Below the pieces are notes generated by a model. The model had not been told where the DNA came from and searched no databases. It worked only from the letters and a program-made list of their open reading frames with translations. This document shows positions 1 through 6,293 of a DNA stretch of 7,536 bases, one piece after another (the stretch's first letter is position 1; each line of letters begins with the position of its first letter). Source of the stretch: JABABD01 sp965530995 (lineage in GTDB: Bacteria; Bacteroidota; Bacteroidia; Flavobacteriales; Flavobacteriaceae); NCBI GenBank assembly GCA_965530995.1, contig CBESOB010000143.1, forward strand, positions 1 to 7,536. Reading direction: 5' to 3'. The position numbers and the translations under genes are program-made.

Positions 1-1004
1 TGGTTGTTTTGGTAGTATTTTAAAAGGTCATGAAGAATGATCTTTTCAGAAACCATATTCCCTGAGAAAATCGGTGCTTTGAGACCTTTATTTAACACAA
101 AGGAGCTACTAAAAACCCTAGCTTCATCCCATAAATTTTCATCGATGAAGGTTTGAAGAGTTTGCGCACCACCTTCAATAATTACAGATTGAAAGTGCTT
201 CTCATACAAAGTCGTGCAAATTTGATCCGCTATAGGTTTGTTGAAATCTACGTTGTGTTCGGAAATCAATAGTGTTTCGGCCGATTTATTGAAAATAGTA
301 TGGTCTTTAGAAAGTTTATTCGACCTATCCATGACGACTCTAATCGGATTTTGACCAACCCAATCTCGAGCCGTCAATTTAGGATCGTCCTCGAGAATAG
401 TATTTGTGCCAACAAGAATTGCATGTTCTTCAGTTCGCCATTTATGTACCAATTGTCGCGAATAATTATTTGTTAGCCAGACAGGCTTCTTTTTTTCTTT
501 TGATTTTGGTGCTATGTATCCATCTTGAGATTCAGCCCATTTCAAGATAATATAAGGACGCTTCTTCCTATGGAATATTAAGAATCGCTTATGTTGCCTT
601 TTACATTCGTCTTCCAAGATTCCTGAGTTGACATTACATCCTGTAGCTTTTAAGTGATCAATGCCCTTTCCAGACACCTTTTTATTTGAATCTACAGTTC
701 CTATATAGACATTCGGAATTTTATGTTCAACGATCAAGTCAGAACATGGTGGTGTTTTTCCATGATGAGAACAGGGTTCTAAAGTGACATACAATGAGGC
801 ACTCTTCAAAAGAGATTTGTCTTTCACAGAATTGATGGCATTGACTTCAGCGTGTGGACCACCATAAGGACTTGTAAATCCTTCACCAATGATCACATCT
901 TTGCATACGATCACGCACCCAACAGAAGGGTTAGGCCTTGTGGTGCCCAAACCTAAGCCTGCAAGAAACAGGCATCGTCTCATATAATTTTCATGCGTGG
1001 TCAC
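1..1004 (-). CDS. ribD: RibD, bifunctional diaminohydroxyphosphoribosylaminopyrimidine deaminase / reductase (3' end outside window)
   Basis: RibD carries out two consecutive cytoplasmic steps of riboflavin synthesis: deamination of the pyrimidine made from GTP, then NADPH-dependent reduction of its ribosyl side chain. I translated the minus strand by hand and found 334 uninterrupted codons. The N-terminal deaminase has the zinc site HAE (residues 51-53) and the PC-x8-C motif (LEPCSHHG..., C78 and C87), preceded by RPNPSVGCVIV (23-33) and followed by GKGI. The C-terminal reductase begins near RPYIILKWAESQDG and includes VGTNTILEDDPKLTAR, the NPIRVVMDR strand and the IIEGGAQTL motif. The start is a GTG at 1004: it restores the family N-terminus THENYMRRCLFLA, whereas the first in-frame ATG (983) would remove it. 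The GTG lies 2 nt after the stop of the upstream lipoprotein gene, so coupled translation is likely. The family is roughly 340-370 residues long, so probably only a short C-terminal tail is missing. The call is secure. Confidence 0.96.
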   Translation of the reverse strand, partial: MTTHENYMRRCLFLAGLGLGTTRPNPSVGCVIVCKDVIIGEGFTSPYGGPHAEVNAINSVKDKSLLKSASLYVTLEPCSHHGKTPPCSDLIVEHKIPNVYIGTVDSNKKVSGKGIDHLKATGCNVNSGILEDECKRQHKRFLIFHRKKRPYIILKWAESQDGYIAPKSKEKKKPVWLTNNYSRQLVHKWRTEEHAILVGTNTILEDDPKLTARDWVGQNPIRVVMDRSNKLSKDHTIFNKSAETLLISEHNVDFNKPIADQICTTLYEKHFQSVIIEGGAQTLQTFIDENLWDEARVFSSSFVLNKGLKAPIFSGNMVSEKIILHDLLKYYQNN

Positions 1005-1006
1005 TC

Positions 1007-1462
1007 CTAAATTTTAATTTTTATACTTTCGGTTTTATCTACCTTATAAGTATACGAAAACCCTAACACTTTGTATTTTATATCGCCCTTATATTGCACT
1101 TTAATACTTTGGCTGAACAAACTACCAATAAGGCCTCCAATACTCTTATTACTAAAAATACTATCTCTAGAAATATTGGCTTTCAGTGGAATTGAAAACT
1201 CTTCATTTGCTGGTACTTTGAAGCTTTCGGCAGATACATTGCCCATTTCGTTGTCGTTGATCAAAACCATTATGGCATCGGTTTTTAACTCGCCACCTAT
1301 ATCATTGGGATTCATGAACAAAGCATCTGCAGTCAATGTAATATAATCGGCTGTTGATTCCAGTACTTTGATGTTTTCTACCCGAACAAATTCTGGTTTC
1401 TCATTTACCTTACATGCTACGGCAGTAAGAATTATCAAGAAAATTAAAACGGTCTTCTTCAT
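1007..1462 (-). CDS. LEA/WHy-like (LEA type 2) small lipoprotein
   Basis: This is a 151-residue protein of unknown specific role, predicted to be exported and lipid-anchored. Residues 1-16 form a classic short signal peptide (MKK, hydrophobic stretch 5-16) ending at Cys17. The preceding residues A-V-A give an acceptable but not ideal lipobox. The mature part looks like one LEA14/WHy-type immunoglobulin-like beta domain: V-x-N-I-K-V near residue 28, the LxMNPNDIGGEL turn (residues 48-59; NPN at 51-53), a V-x-I-N-D strand, the FKVPANEEFSIPL stretch (81-93), and a final strand pair with YKGDIKYKVLGFSY. LEA type 2 domains are linked in the literature to stress tolerance; applying that here is inference. 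The gene precedes ribD by 2 nt and both are probably co-transcribed from a promoter in 1463-1515. The stop TAG forms part of a TAGGAG string lying against the ribD GTG. Fold assignment is moderate; function is unknown. Confidence 0.8.
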   Translation of the reverse strand: MKKTVLIFLIILTAVACKVNEKPEFVRVENIKVLESTADYITLTADALFMNPNDIGGELKTDAIMVLINDNEMGNVSAESFKVPANEEFSIPLKANISRDSIFSNKSIGGLIGSLFSQSIKVQYKGDIKYKVLGFSYTYKVDKTESIKIKI

Positions 1463-1515
1463 TTCACGAAAAATTTAATTAGCGTATCTTCACGACTACA
1501 AAAGTAGCACTTTAA
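1463..1515. promoter_or_regulatory. Divergent intergenic region with candidate promoters for the lipoprotein-ribD pair and the GNAT-prmC-LOG operon
   Basis: This is 53 bp between two outward-facing genes. On the minus strand TACTTTTG (1506 down to 1499) matches the Bacteroidota -7 consensus TAnnTTTG in full. It would place the transcript start near 1492, about 30 nt before the lipoprotein ATG. No clear TTG is seen at the expected -33 position (GTTTC is the nearest), and that site would lie inside the GNAT coding start. On the plus strand TATCTTCA (1485-1492) is a weaker match for the GNAT operon, also without a convincing -33 element. The two candidates nearly abut, so the two operons may compete for polymerase. 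This is prediction only. Confidence 0.4.
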
Positions 1516-2007
1516 ATGAGTATGGAAACGACGAATATTCGCGAAATAAAACAGAGCGATAACCATGCAATCGAGACTATTATTAAAAACATTTTTCCTG
1601 AATTCGGTCTTCCTTTGGTTGGGACCGCTTACGAAGATCTAGAAACAACGCAAATGTTTGAGTCATACCAAGGGGAAAGGGAAGTGTACTATGTAGTTGA
1701 AGAAAATGGAATTGTTCTTGGCGGCGCGGGAATCAAAGGATTAAAAAACAGCGATGAGACCATATGTGAGCTACAGAAAATGTATTTCAAACCTACTGCA
1801 AGAGGCAAAGGCTATGGAAAGATCATGTTTGAGAAATGCCTTAATAGGGCAAAAGAGCTTGGTTATGACTCATGTTATCTCGAATCTGCAAGCGTCTTGG
1901 AAGCTGCCATTTATATTTACGAAAAAAACGGATTTAAACATTTAAATGAACCTTTGGGAGGAACCGGCCACTTTTCTTGTGGTGTATGGATGATCAAGGA
2001 CTTATGA
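1516..2007 (+). CDS. GNAT-family N-acetyltransferase
   Basis: This is a 163-residue single-domain acetyl-CoA-dependent acetyltransferase, predicted cytoplasmic. The acyl-CoA pyrophosphate-binding motif A is clear: ARGKGYGKIM at residues 95-104, following the beta-4 strand ELQKMYFKP (85-93). The beta-3 strand carries VLGGAGIKGL (67-76). Motif B is seen as SCYLESASVLEAAIYIYEKNGFK (119-141), with the usual Y-x-x-N/K-G-F ending. Length is normal for the family. The substrate cannot be read from the sequence; small-molecule amine or protein N-terminus are both possible. The first gene of a three-gene operon, its TGA stop overlaps the ATG of prmC (ATGA at 2004-2007), implying coupled translation. 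The start is either ATG 1516 or ATG 1522 two codons later; I keep the longer form. Because the neighbour modifies release factors, a translation-related target is conceivable, but this is speculation. Confidence 0.88.
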   Translation: MSMETTNIREIKQSDNHAIETIIKNIFPEFGLPLVGTAYEDLETTQMFESYQGEREVYYVVEENGIVLGGAGIKGLKNSDETICELQKMYFKPTARGKGYGKIMFEKCLNRAKELGYDSCYLESASVLEAAIYIYEKNGFKHLNEPLGGTGHFSCGVWMIKDL

Positions 2008-2864
2008 TATTAAAGGACATTCAGAATACGTTCCATAAAGAACTTGATGCTATATATGGAATCAATGAGGTGGACAGTTTTTTTCATTTGCTTATTGATC
2101 ATTATTTTAAATTACCGAAGTATATAACTGCATTGGAACCTGAACATATCATCTCCAAAGAAGGCGAAATCAATATGTTTGCCGCCTTATCAGAATTAAT
2201 AAGTCAAAGACCAATACAGTACATTTTAGGTGAAACCGAATTTTGCGGATTGCCATTCAAAGTGAGCGAAGATGTGCTTATACCACGGCCTGAAACCGAA
2301 GAGTTGGTACAATGGATAGTAGATGCGCATAACAATGTCAACAGTTCTGTTCTTGATATTGGAACCGGCAGCGGATGCATCGCTATTTCCATCGCTAAGC
2401 AAATATTGAATTCGAAAGTATACGCCCTGGATGTATCGGAAGAAGCCTTGAATTTAGCACGACAGAATGCTGTCTTGAATAATGCCATTATTGAATTTAT
2501 ACATGCGGATATATTGAACCCTCAATTCATTGATTCTGGGTTAAAACAAACCAAGTTCGATATCATAGTGTCCAATCCGCCATATATAAGAGAGTTAGAA
2601 AAAGCACAAATGGCGCCTAATGTTCTTGATAATGAACCTCATTTGGCCTTGTTTGTTGAAGATGACACCCCTTTACTATTCTATGAAAAGATCATGATAT
2701 TCGCTAAGGACAAGTTAAATAAGTCTGGAGTTCTTTATTTCGAGATCAATGAGAATTATGGTCAAGAAATTTGTAACTTGTTGAAAAGGGAAAATTTTGA
2801 CAATGTAGAATTGAAAAAGGATATTTACGGAAAGGACAGAATGATAAAAGCAACATTGAAATGA
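2004..2864 (+). CDS. prmC: PrmC, peptide chain release factor N5-glutamine methyltransferase
   Basis: PrmC methylates the glutamine of the GGQ motif in release factors RF1 and RF2 using S-adenosylmethionine, and so supports efficient translation termination. The 286-residue product has the family layout. It starts with an N-terminal helical release-factor-binding domain (about 1-85), including QRPIQYILGETEF (68-80). Next comes PRPETEELVQW (94-104), SAM motif I LDIGTGSGCIAISIA (117-131) and the acidic end of the next strand ALDVSEEAL (141-149). The catalytic NPPY is at 191-194, with IRELE following, and the protein ends normally with DRMIKA. I place the start at ATG 2004, which overlaps the TGA of the GNAT gene, rather than at the in-frame ATG 1977. 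The latter would add nine residues read from inside the GNAT gene, and MILKDIQNTFHKEL is a natural PrmC beginning. The stop overlaps the next start by another ATGA. Identification is firm. Confidence 0.96.
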   Translation: MILKDIQNTFHKELDAIYGINEVDSFFHLLIDHYFKLPKYITALEPEHIISKEGEINMFAALSELISQRPIQYILGETEFCGLPFKVSEDVLIPRPETEELVQWIVDAHNNVNSSVLDIGTGSGCIAISIAKQILNSKVYALDVSEEALNLARQNAVLNNAIIEFIHADILNPQFIDSGLKQTKFDIIVSNPPYIRELEKAQMAPNVLDNEPHLALFVEDDTPLLFYEKIMIFAKDKLNKSGVLYFEINENYGQEICNLLKRENFDNVELKKDIYGKDRMIKATLK

Positions 2865-3451
2865 AGGATATTAAGGCAATTACCGTTTTTTGTGGGAGTA
2901 GTGAAGGTAACGATTCGATGGTTCTTCAAGAGGCATCCGTGCTCGGTCGAACTTTGGCTGACAGGGATATCACTCTTGTTTATGGTGCTGCCAAGATCGG
3001 GATAATGGGCAAAGTTGCGCATGCGGCTTTAAACAATGGAGGCTACGTAATTGGGGTCATACCGGAATTCTTGAAATTAAAGGAAGTCGTGCATTTAGGG
3101 CTCAAAGAGCTGATTACAACTAAAAACATGCATGAACGAAAGATCAAAATGAATGATTTGGCTGATGCGTTCATAGCGCTGCCTGGTGGGTTTGGAACCC
3201 TCGAAGAATTATTTGAAATCATTACATGGGCTCAATTGGGTTTGCATCAAAAACCAATAGGACTCCTAAATGTAAACGGATTCTATGACGATCTCCTAAA
3301 ATTATTGGAGAACATGGTGAGAAAGGGATTCTTGAAAATGAGTAATTATGAAATGCTTTTAGTAGGTACCTCGGTCGAGGGCTTATTGGAAAAACTTAGA
3401 ACTTACAAACCAGAACCTGTACCTAAATGGTTAAAGCCGGAACGGACTTAA
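2861..3451 (+). CDS. LOG-family (TIGR00730) Rossmann-fold nucleotide 5'-monophosphate phosphoribohydrolase
   Basis: Members of this family (plant and bacterial LOG, E. coli PpnN as a distant relative) hydrolyse the N-glycosidic bond of nucleoside 5'-monophosphates, releasing a base and ribose 5-phosphate. Some make active cytokinins, others act in purine salvage. The 196 residues show the expected order: ITVFCGSSEG (7-16), LVYGAAKIGIMG (39-50), GVIPEFL (65-71), the MHERK signature (90-94), and PGGFGTLEELFE (108-119) bearing the catalytic and nucleotide-binding residues. The ITWAQLGLHQKPIGLLN segment (121-137) follows. The loop usually written YGGG/YGGA reads YGAA here, a small departure. Length is typical for the short LOG class. 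It is the last gene of the GNAT-prmC operon, entered by an ATGA overlap, and its stop shares 4 bp with the convergent cutC stop. Whether its substrate is a cytokinin nucleotide or a housekeeping AMP/CMP-type nucleotide cannot be told from the sequence. The family call is firm; the gene symbol is withheld. Confidence 0.93.
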   Translation: MKDIKAITVFCGSSEGNDSMVLQEASVLGRTLADRDITLVYGAAKIGIMGKVAHAALNNGGYVIGVIPEFLKLKEVVHLGLKELITTKNMHERKIKMNDLADAFIALPGGFGTLEELFEIITWAQLGLHQKPIGLLNVNGFYDDLLKLLENMVRKGFLKMSNYEMLLVGTSVEGLLEKLRTYKPEPVPKWLKPERT

Positions 3452-3478
3452 TATCCATTTGATATACAAATTAAGTTC
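3444..3478. terminator. Weak stem-loop across the two convergent stop codons
   Basis: GGACTTAAT (3444-3452) can pair with ATTAAGTTC (3470-3478), nine pairs with one G-U, and an inner ATC/GAT (3453-3455 with 3461-3463) can extend it. The structure spans the overlapping stop codons of the LOG gene and cutC and could work in both directions. There is no convincing U tract on either side, so intrinsic termination is uncertain. Confidence 0.25.
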
Positions 3479-4116
3479 TGGATTTGGGCTAGATTGGAAT
3501 GTTGTTCTGAATTTCCAATTGCAGAGCTATGTACTTCGTTAAATCCTGCTAAAGTAAATTGGATCACATTAGAGGAGCGAATGCCACCACCGACTAAAAT
3601 AGTTACCTCTCCGTTCGCCTTTTTGTGAAGTTTCTTTAAAGTTTTTAAGCCTTGAATAGCTGTTGGTTTATGGCCAGATGTTAAGATGCGTTCAACACCT
3701 AACGTTATTAATATTTTTAATGTTTTAATAGGGTCTGGAGTCTCATCGAAAGCCCTATGAAACGTAAATAATTTTGGTTTTGAGGTCTCAATAAGCTGCC
3801 GCGTTCTTTCAATATCAATAGTGTTGTCAGGGTTTAGCACACCAGAAACAATACCATTACAACCTATAGATTTGGAGACTTCTATATCGGACAACATTTG
3901 ATTGAATTCATCTTCAGTATAGACAAAATCGCCGCCTCGTGGGCGAATCAAAATATTTTTAGGGATAGATATTGCGTTTTTTACTTTCCTGATTAGTTCT
4001 CTATTGGGGGTAACACCACCAACAGATAAATTCTCACACAATTCGATACGATGCGCACCGCCCTTTTGCGCATTGATAGCCGATTGATATGTACTGGCGC
4101 AGATTTCTACTAACAT
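3448..4116 (-). CDS. cutC: CutC-family TIM-barrel protein
   Basis: This is a 222-residue cytoplasmic protein of the CutC family. Recognisable blocks in order are MLVEICAST (1-9), RIELCENLSVGGVTP (23-37), ILIRPRGGDFVYTEDEF (55-71), GIVSGVLNPDNTID (88-101), FTFHRAFDETPDP (117-129), RILTSGHKPTAIQGL (143-157), VGGGIRSSNV (175-184) and EVHSSAI (194-200). They follow the alternating beta/alpha order of a TIM barrel. The family was named for copper homeostasis. In E. coli the copper phenotype was later attributed to an sRNA encoded at the cutC 3' end, so a direct copper role should not be assumed. The C-terminus after HSSA is only about 23 residues, shorter than the 248-residue E. coli protein, which suggests a trimmed final helix region. 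The gene is monocistronic, divergent from ligA across 91 bp, and overlaps the LOG gene stop by 4 bp. Confidence 0.92.
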   Translation of the reverse strand: MLVEICASTYQSAINAQKGGAHRIELCENLSVGGVTPNRELIRKVKNAISIPKNILIRPRGGDFVYTEDEFNQMLSDIEVSKSIGCNGIVSGVLNPDNTIDIERTRQLIETSKPKLFTFHRAFDETPDPIKTLKILITLGVERILTSGHKPTAIQGLKTLKKLHKKANGEVTILVGGGIRSSNVIQFTLAGFNEVHSSAIGNSEQHSNLAQIQNLICISNGY

Positions 4117-4207
4117 GACATGTTATGAATAAAATACGCCCTGAGATTGAATCTTGTGATATGCATTTTAGTATCTTAGAAGCTTTAAATGTACTAATCA
4201 TTTTTGA
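4117..4207. promoter_or_regulatory. cutC/ligA divergent intergenic region with candidate promoters
   Basis: This is 91 bp of AT-rich sequence. For ligA, TATCTTAG (4172-4179) matches TAnnTTTG at seven of eight positions, and an ATTG at 4146-4149 lies 22 bp upstream as a possible -33 element. The transcript would then start near 4186, about 20 nt before the ATG. For cutC, the minus strand has TACATTTA (4193 down to 4186), with ATTG 18 bp upstream (complement of 4212-4215, inside the ligA start). That would give a leader of about 60 nt. The two sites lie within 14 bp of each other. Neither gene has an obvious Shine-Dalgarno sequence. Confidence 0.35.
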
Positions 4208-6199
4208 ATGACAATTAAAGAGAAAGTAGATGCACTCCGAGTGGAGCTTAGAGAACATAATCACAATTATTATGTGCTCGATAATCCCACTATTTCAGAT
4301 TATGATTTTGATATAAAACTTAAAGAATTACAGGATTTAGAAAAAACATATCCTCAATACTACGATGAGAATTCACCAACCTTGCGAGTTGGGGGCCAGA
4401 TAACCAAGAATTTTGAGACTATCGCCCATGAACACCGAATGTATTCTTTAGATAATTCGTATAACGAAGAAGATCTTTTCGACTGGGAAACCCGGATTAA
4501 AAAACAAGTGGATGGTGATGTGCAATATACTTGCGAACTTAAATATGACGGTGCTTCTATGAGTCTCACCTATATACATGGTGTATTGGTAAAAGCGGTG
4601 ACCAGAGGCGATGGTTATCAAGGAGATGATGTGACTGCCAATATAAAGACCATACGGTCAATTCCATTACAATTAAGGGGGGATTATCCTGAGGAATTCC
4701 ATATTCGTGGTGAGATCGTCCTACCATTTGATGGTTTTAATAAAATGAACGAAGAACGTATTGAAATAGGTGAGGAACCCTATAGGAACCCTCGAAATAC
4801 GGCTTCTGGCAGCTTGAAATTACAAGATAGTTCTGAAGTGGCTAAAAGACCTTTAGAATGCTTACTATACACTATAATCGGTAAAAATCTTGAAATTTCC
4901 ACGCAATTCGAAGGATTGGCCAAAGCACGTTCTATGGGTTTTAAAGTACCAGCCGATGCCAAGCTTGTGAACTCTATAGATGAGGTGTTGCGATTCATTG
5001 AGCATTGGGATAAGGCACGCCATGATTTGCCCTATGAAACGGATGGTGTTGTCATAAAAGTGAATAGTCTGTTTCAACAAGATGAATTGGGATATACTGC
5101 CAAGTCACCGCGTTGGGCAATGGCCTATAAGTTCAAGGCAGAACAAGTCTCCACTAGATTAAATGAAATTACATATCAAGTTGGGCGCACTGGGGCCATA
5201 ACGCCAGTTGCTAACTTAGAACCTGTTGAGTTAGCTGGAACTATCGTAAAGCGCGCATCCTTGCACAATGCAGACCAGATAGAAAAGTTAGATATAAGGG
5301 AAGGTGATGTGGTATATGTGGAAAAAGGAGGTGAGATCATCCCGAAGATCATTGCTGTTGACTTAACGAAACGTTCTGACAGCTCAAAACCTACAACATA
5401 TATAACCCAATGTCCTGAATGTCAAACTGAATTAGTGAGAAACAAAGGTGAAGCACAGCATTATTGCCCTAATTATAATGGATGTATTCCACAGATCGTT
5501 GGCAGAATTCAGCATTATATTTCCCGAAAGGCAATGGATATAGATGGGTTGGGAGGTGAGACTGTTGCGTTATTGGTAAATGAAGGACTTATCAATAATT
5601 ATTCGGACTTATATGAATTGACTGCAGGACAAGTAACCCCATTAGAACGCATGGCCGAGAAATCCGCAGAGAATTTAATACAGGGGGTTGCCTCTTCAAA
5701 GAACATACCGTTTGAACGTGTCTTATTTGCTTTAGGTATTCGTTATGTGGGCGAAACTGTAGCAAAAAAACTCGCCAAACATTTCAAGAATATAGATGCC
5801 ATTGCCAATGCCTCATTGGCTGAGTTGATTTCTGTCGACGAAATCGGAGAACGTATTGCAGCTAGTGTCACTGACTTTTTTGCGTTAGAGAAAAATAGGA
5901 TGATTGTGGATAGATTAAAATCATTTGGCGTGCAATTAGCACTAACGGATGAACAATTGGCTAATCAGACCAATGTCTTGGAGGGGAGCATTTTTGTGGT
6001 TTCTGGTGTTTTTCATTCTGTGTCAAGAGATGAACTTAAAAAACTTATCGAAAATAACGGTGGTAAAGTGTCGAGTTCAATATCTGCTAAAACTAGTTAT
6101 GTAGTGGCTGGTGATAAAATGGGACCAAGTAAGCGAACAAAAGCAGAACAGCTCAATATTACCATTATTTCAGAGACTGATTTCCTTAATATGTTGTAA
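4208..6199 (+). CDS. ligA: LigA, NAD+-dependent DNA ligase
   Basis: This is the essential bacterial ligase that seals nicks in duplex DNA during replication and repair, using NAD+ as adenylate donor. The 663 residues contain every family domain. The Ia domain for NMN binding holds HNYYVLDNPTISDYDFD (19-35). The adenylation domain has the KxDG lysine K112 (LKYDGAS, 111-117), TRGDGYQGDDVT (132-143), RGEIVLP (167-173), NPRNTASGSLK (194-204), ETDGVVIKV (277-285) and RWAMAYKF (302-309). The OB fold carries QVGRTGAITPVANLEPV (324-340) and RASLHN (349-354). A zinc finger uses Cys402, 405, 420 and 426 with the usual C-x2-C-x14-C-x5-C spacing. The helix-hairpin-helix region follows (about 430-580, with ALGIRYVGETVA at 508-519). 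A C-terminal BRCT domain runs from about 591 to 663 (VVSGVF, NNGGKVSSSISAKTSYVVAG). E. coli LigA has 671 residues, so this is full length. The gene stands alone, divergent from cutC. No damage or odd feature is seen. Confidence 0.98.
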   Translation: MTIKEKVDALRVELREHNHNYYVLDNPTISDYDFDIKLKELQDLEKTYPQYYDENSPTLRVGGQITKNFETIAHEHRMYSLDNSYNEEDLFDWETRIKKQVDGDVQYTCELKYDGASMSLTYIHGVLVKAVTRGDGYQGDDVTANIKTIRSIPLQLRGDYPEEFHIRGEIVLPFDGFNKMNEERIEIGEEPYRNPRNTASGSLKLQDSSEVAKRPLECLLYTIIGKNLEISTQFEGLAKARSMGFKVPADAKLVNSIDEVLRFIEHWDKARHDLPYETDGVVIKVNSLFQQDELGYTAKSPRWAMAYKFKAEQVSTRLNEITYQVGRTGAITPVANLEPVELAGTIVKRASLHNADQIEKLDIREGDVVYVEKGGEIIPKIIAVDLTKRSDSSKPTTYITQCPECQTELVRNKGEAQHYCPNYNGCIPQIVGRIQHYISRKAMDIDGLGGETVALLVNEGLINNYSDLYELTAGQVTPLERMAEKSAENLIQGVASSKNIPFERVLFALGIRYVGETVAKKLAKHFKNIDAIANASLAELISVDEIGERIAASVTDFFALEKNRMIVDRLKSFGVQLALTDEQLANQTNVLEGSIFVVSGVFHSVSRDELKKLIENNGGKVSSSISAKTSYVVAGDKMGPSKRTKAEQLNITIISETDFLNML

Positions 6200-6209
6200 T
6201 AGCATTCTG

Positions 6210-6243
6210 TTTTTGTCAAAAAATCCGATAAAAAGTAATTTTT
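6210..6243 (+). promoter_or_regulatory. Candidate promoter of the YhhN-like gene
   Basis: TTTTTG at 6210-6215 and TAATTTTT at 6236-6243 are separated by 20 bp. This fits the Bacteroidota pattern TTTG, about 20 bp, TAnnTTTG, with one mismatch in the -7 element. The predicted transcript start is near 6250, giving a leader of about 44 nt before the TTG start at 6294. The -7 element lies within the dyad at 6226-6248, so a protein bound to that dyad would block this promoter. A second possible -7, TATATTAG at 6268-6275, lacks a properly spaced -33. Confidence 0.4.
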
Positions 6244-6253
6244 TATCGTTTAA
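6226..6253. repeat. Operator-like dyad, copy A (shared with 7493-7520)
   Basis: CGATAAAAA (6226-6234) and TTTTTATCG (6240-6248) are perfect 9-bp inverted arms around the 5-bp GTAAT, followed by TTTAA (6249-6253). The 28 bp match 24 positions of 7493-7520 in direct alignment. Its place on top of a candidate -7 element favours an operator. It could instead be a weak AT-rich terminator hairpin for ligA, which ends 27 bp upstream, but the stem has only two G-C pairs and no clean T tract follows. Confidence 0.5.
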
Positions 6254-6293
6254 TTGTATATTTTTTCTATATTAGCCCTCCCAAACTATTAAT

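Noticed and set aside
981..983. ATG at 983 as the ribD start
   Set aside because: It would delete THENYM, which belongs to the conserved first helix of the deaminase domain; the GTG at 1004 keeps it.
1071..1346. Open frame on the plus strand, 91 codons
   Set aside because: It is entirely antisense to the LEA-like lipoprotein gene and has no recognisable domain.
1977..2003. In-frame ATG at 1977 that would extend PrmC by nine residues
   Set aside because: It lies inside the GNAT coding region. The ATG at 2004 gives the ATGA overlap seen again at the next junction and a natural PrmC N-terminus.
3448..4116. Copper-resistance locus around cutC
   Set aside because: No copper ATPase, chaperone, multicopper oxidase or Cys/His-rich protein is nearby, and the copper role of the family is itself doubtful.
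4034..4264. Open frame on the minus strand between cutC and ligA, 76 codons
   Set aside because: It overlaps the 5' ends of both cutC and ligA in other frames and shows no family features.
6210..6222. Short inverted repeat TTTTTG-T-CAAAAA after ligA as a terminator
   Set aside because: A one-base centre cannot form a normal hairpin and the arms are almost only A-T. The TTTTTG is better explained as a -33 element.
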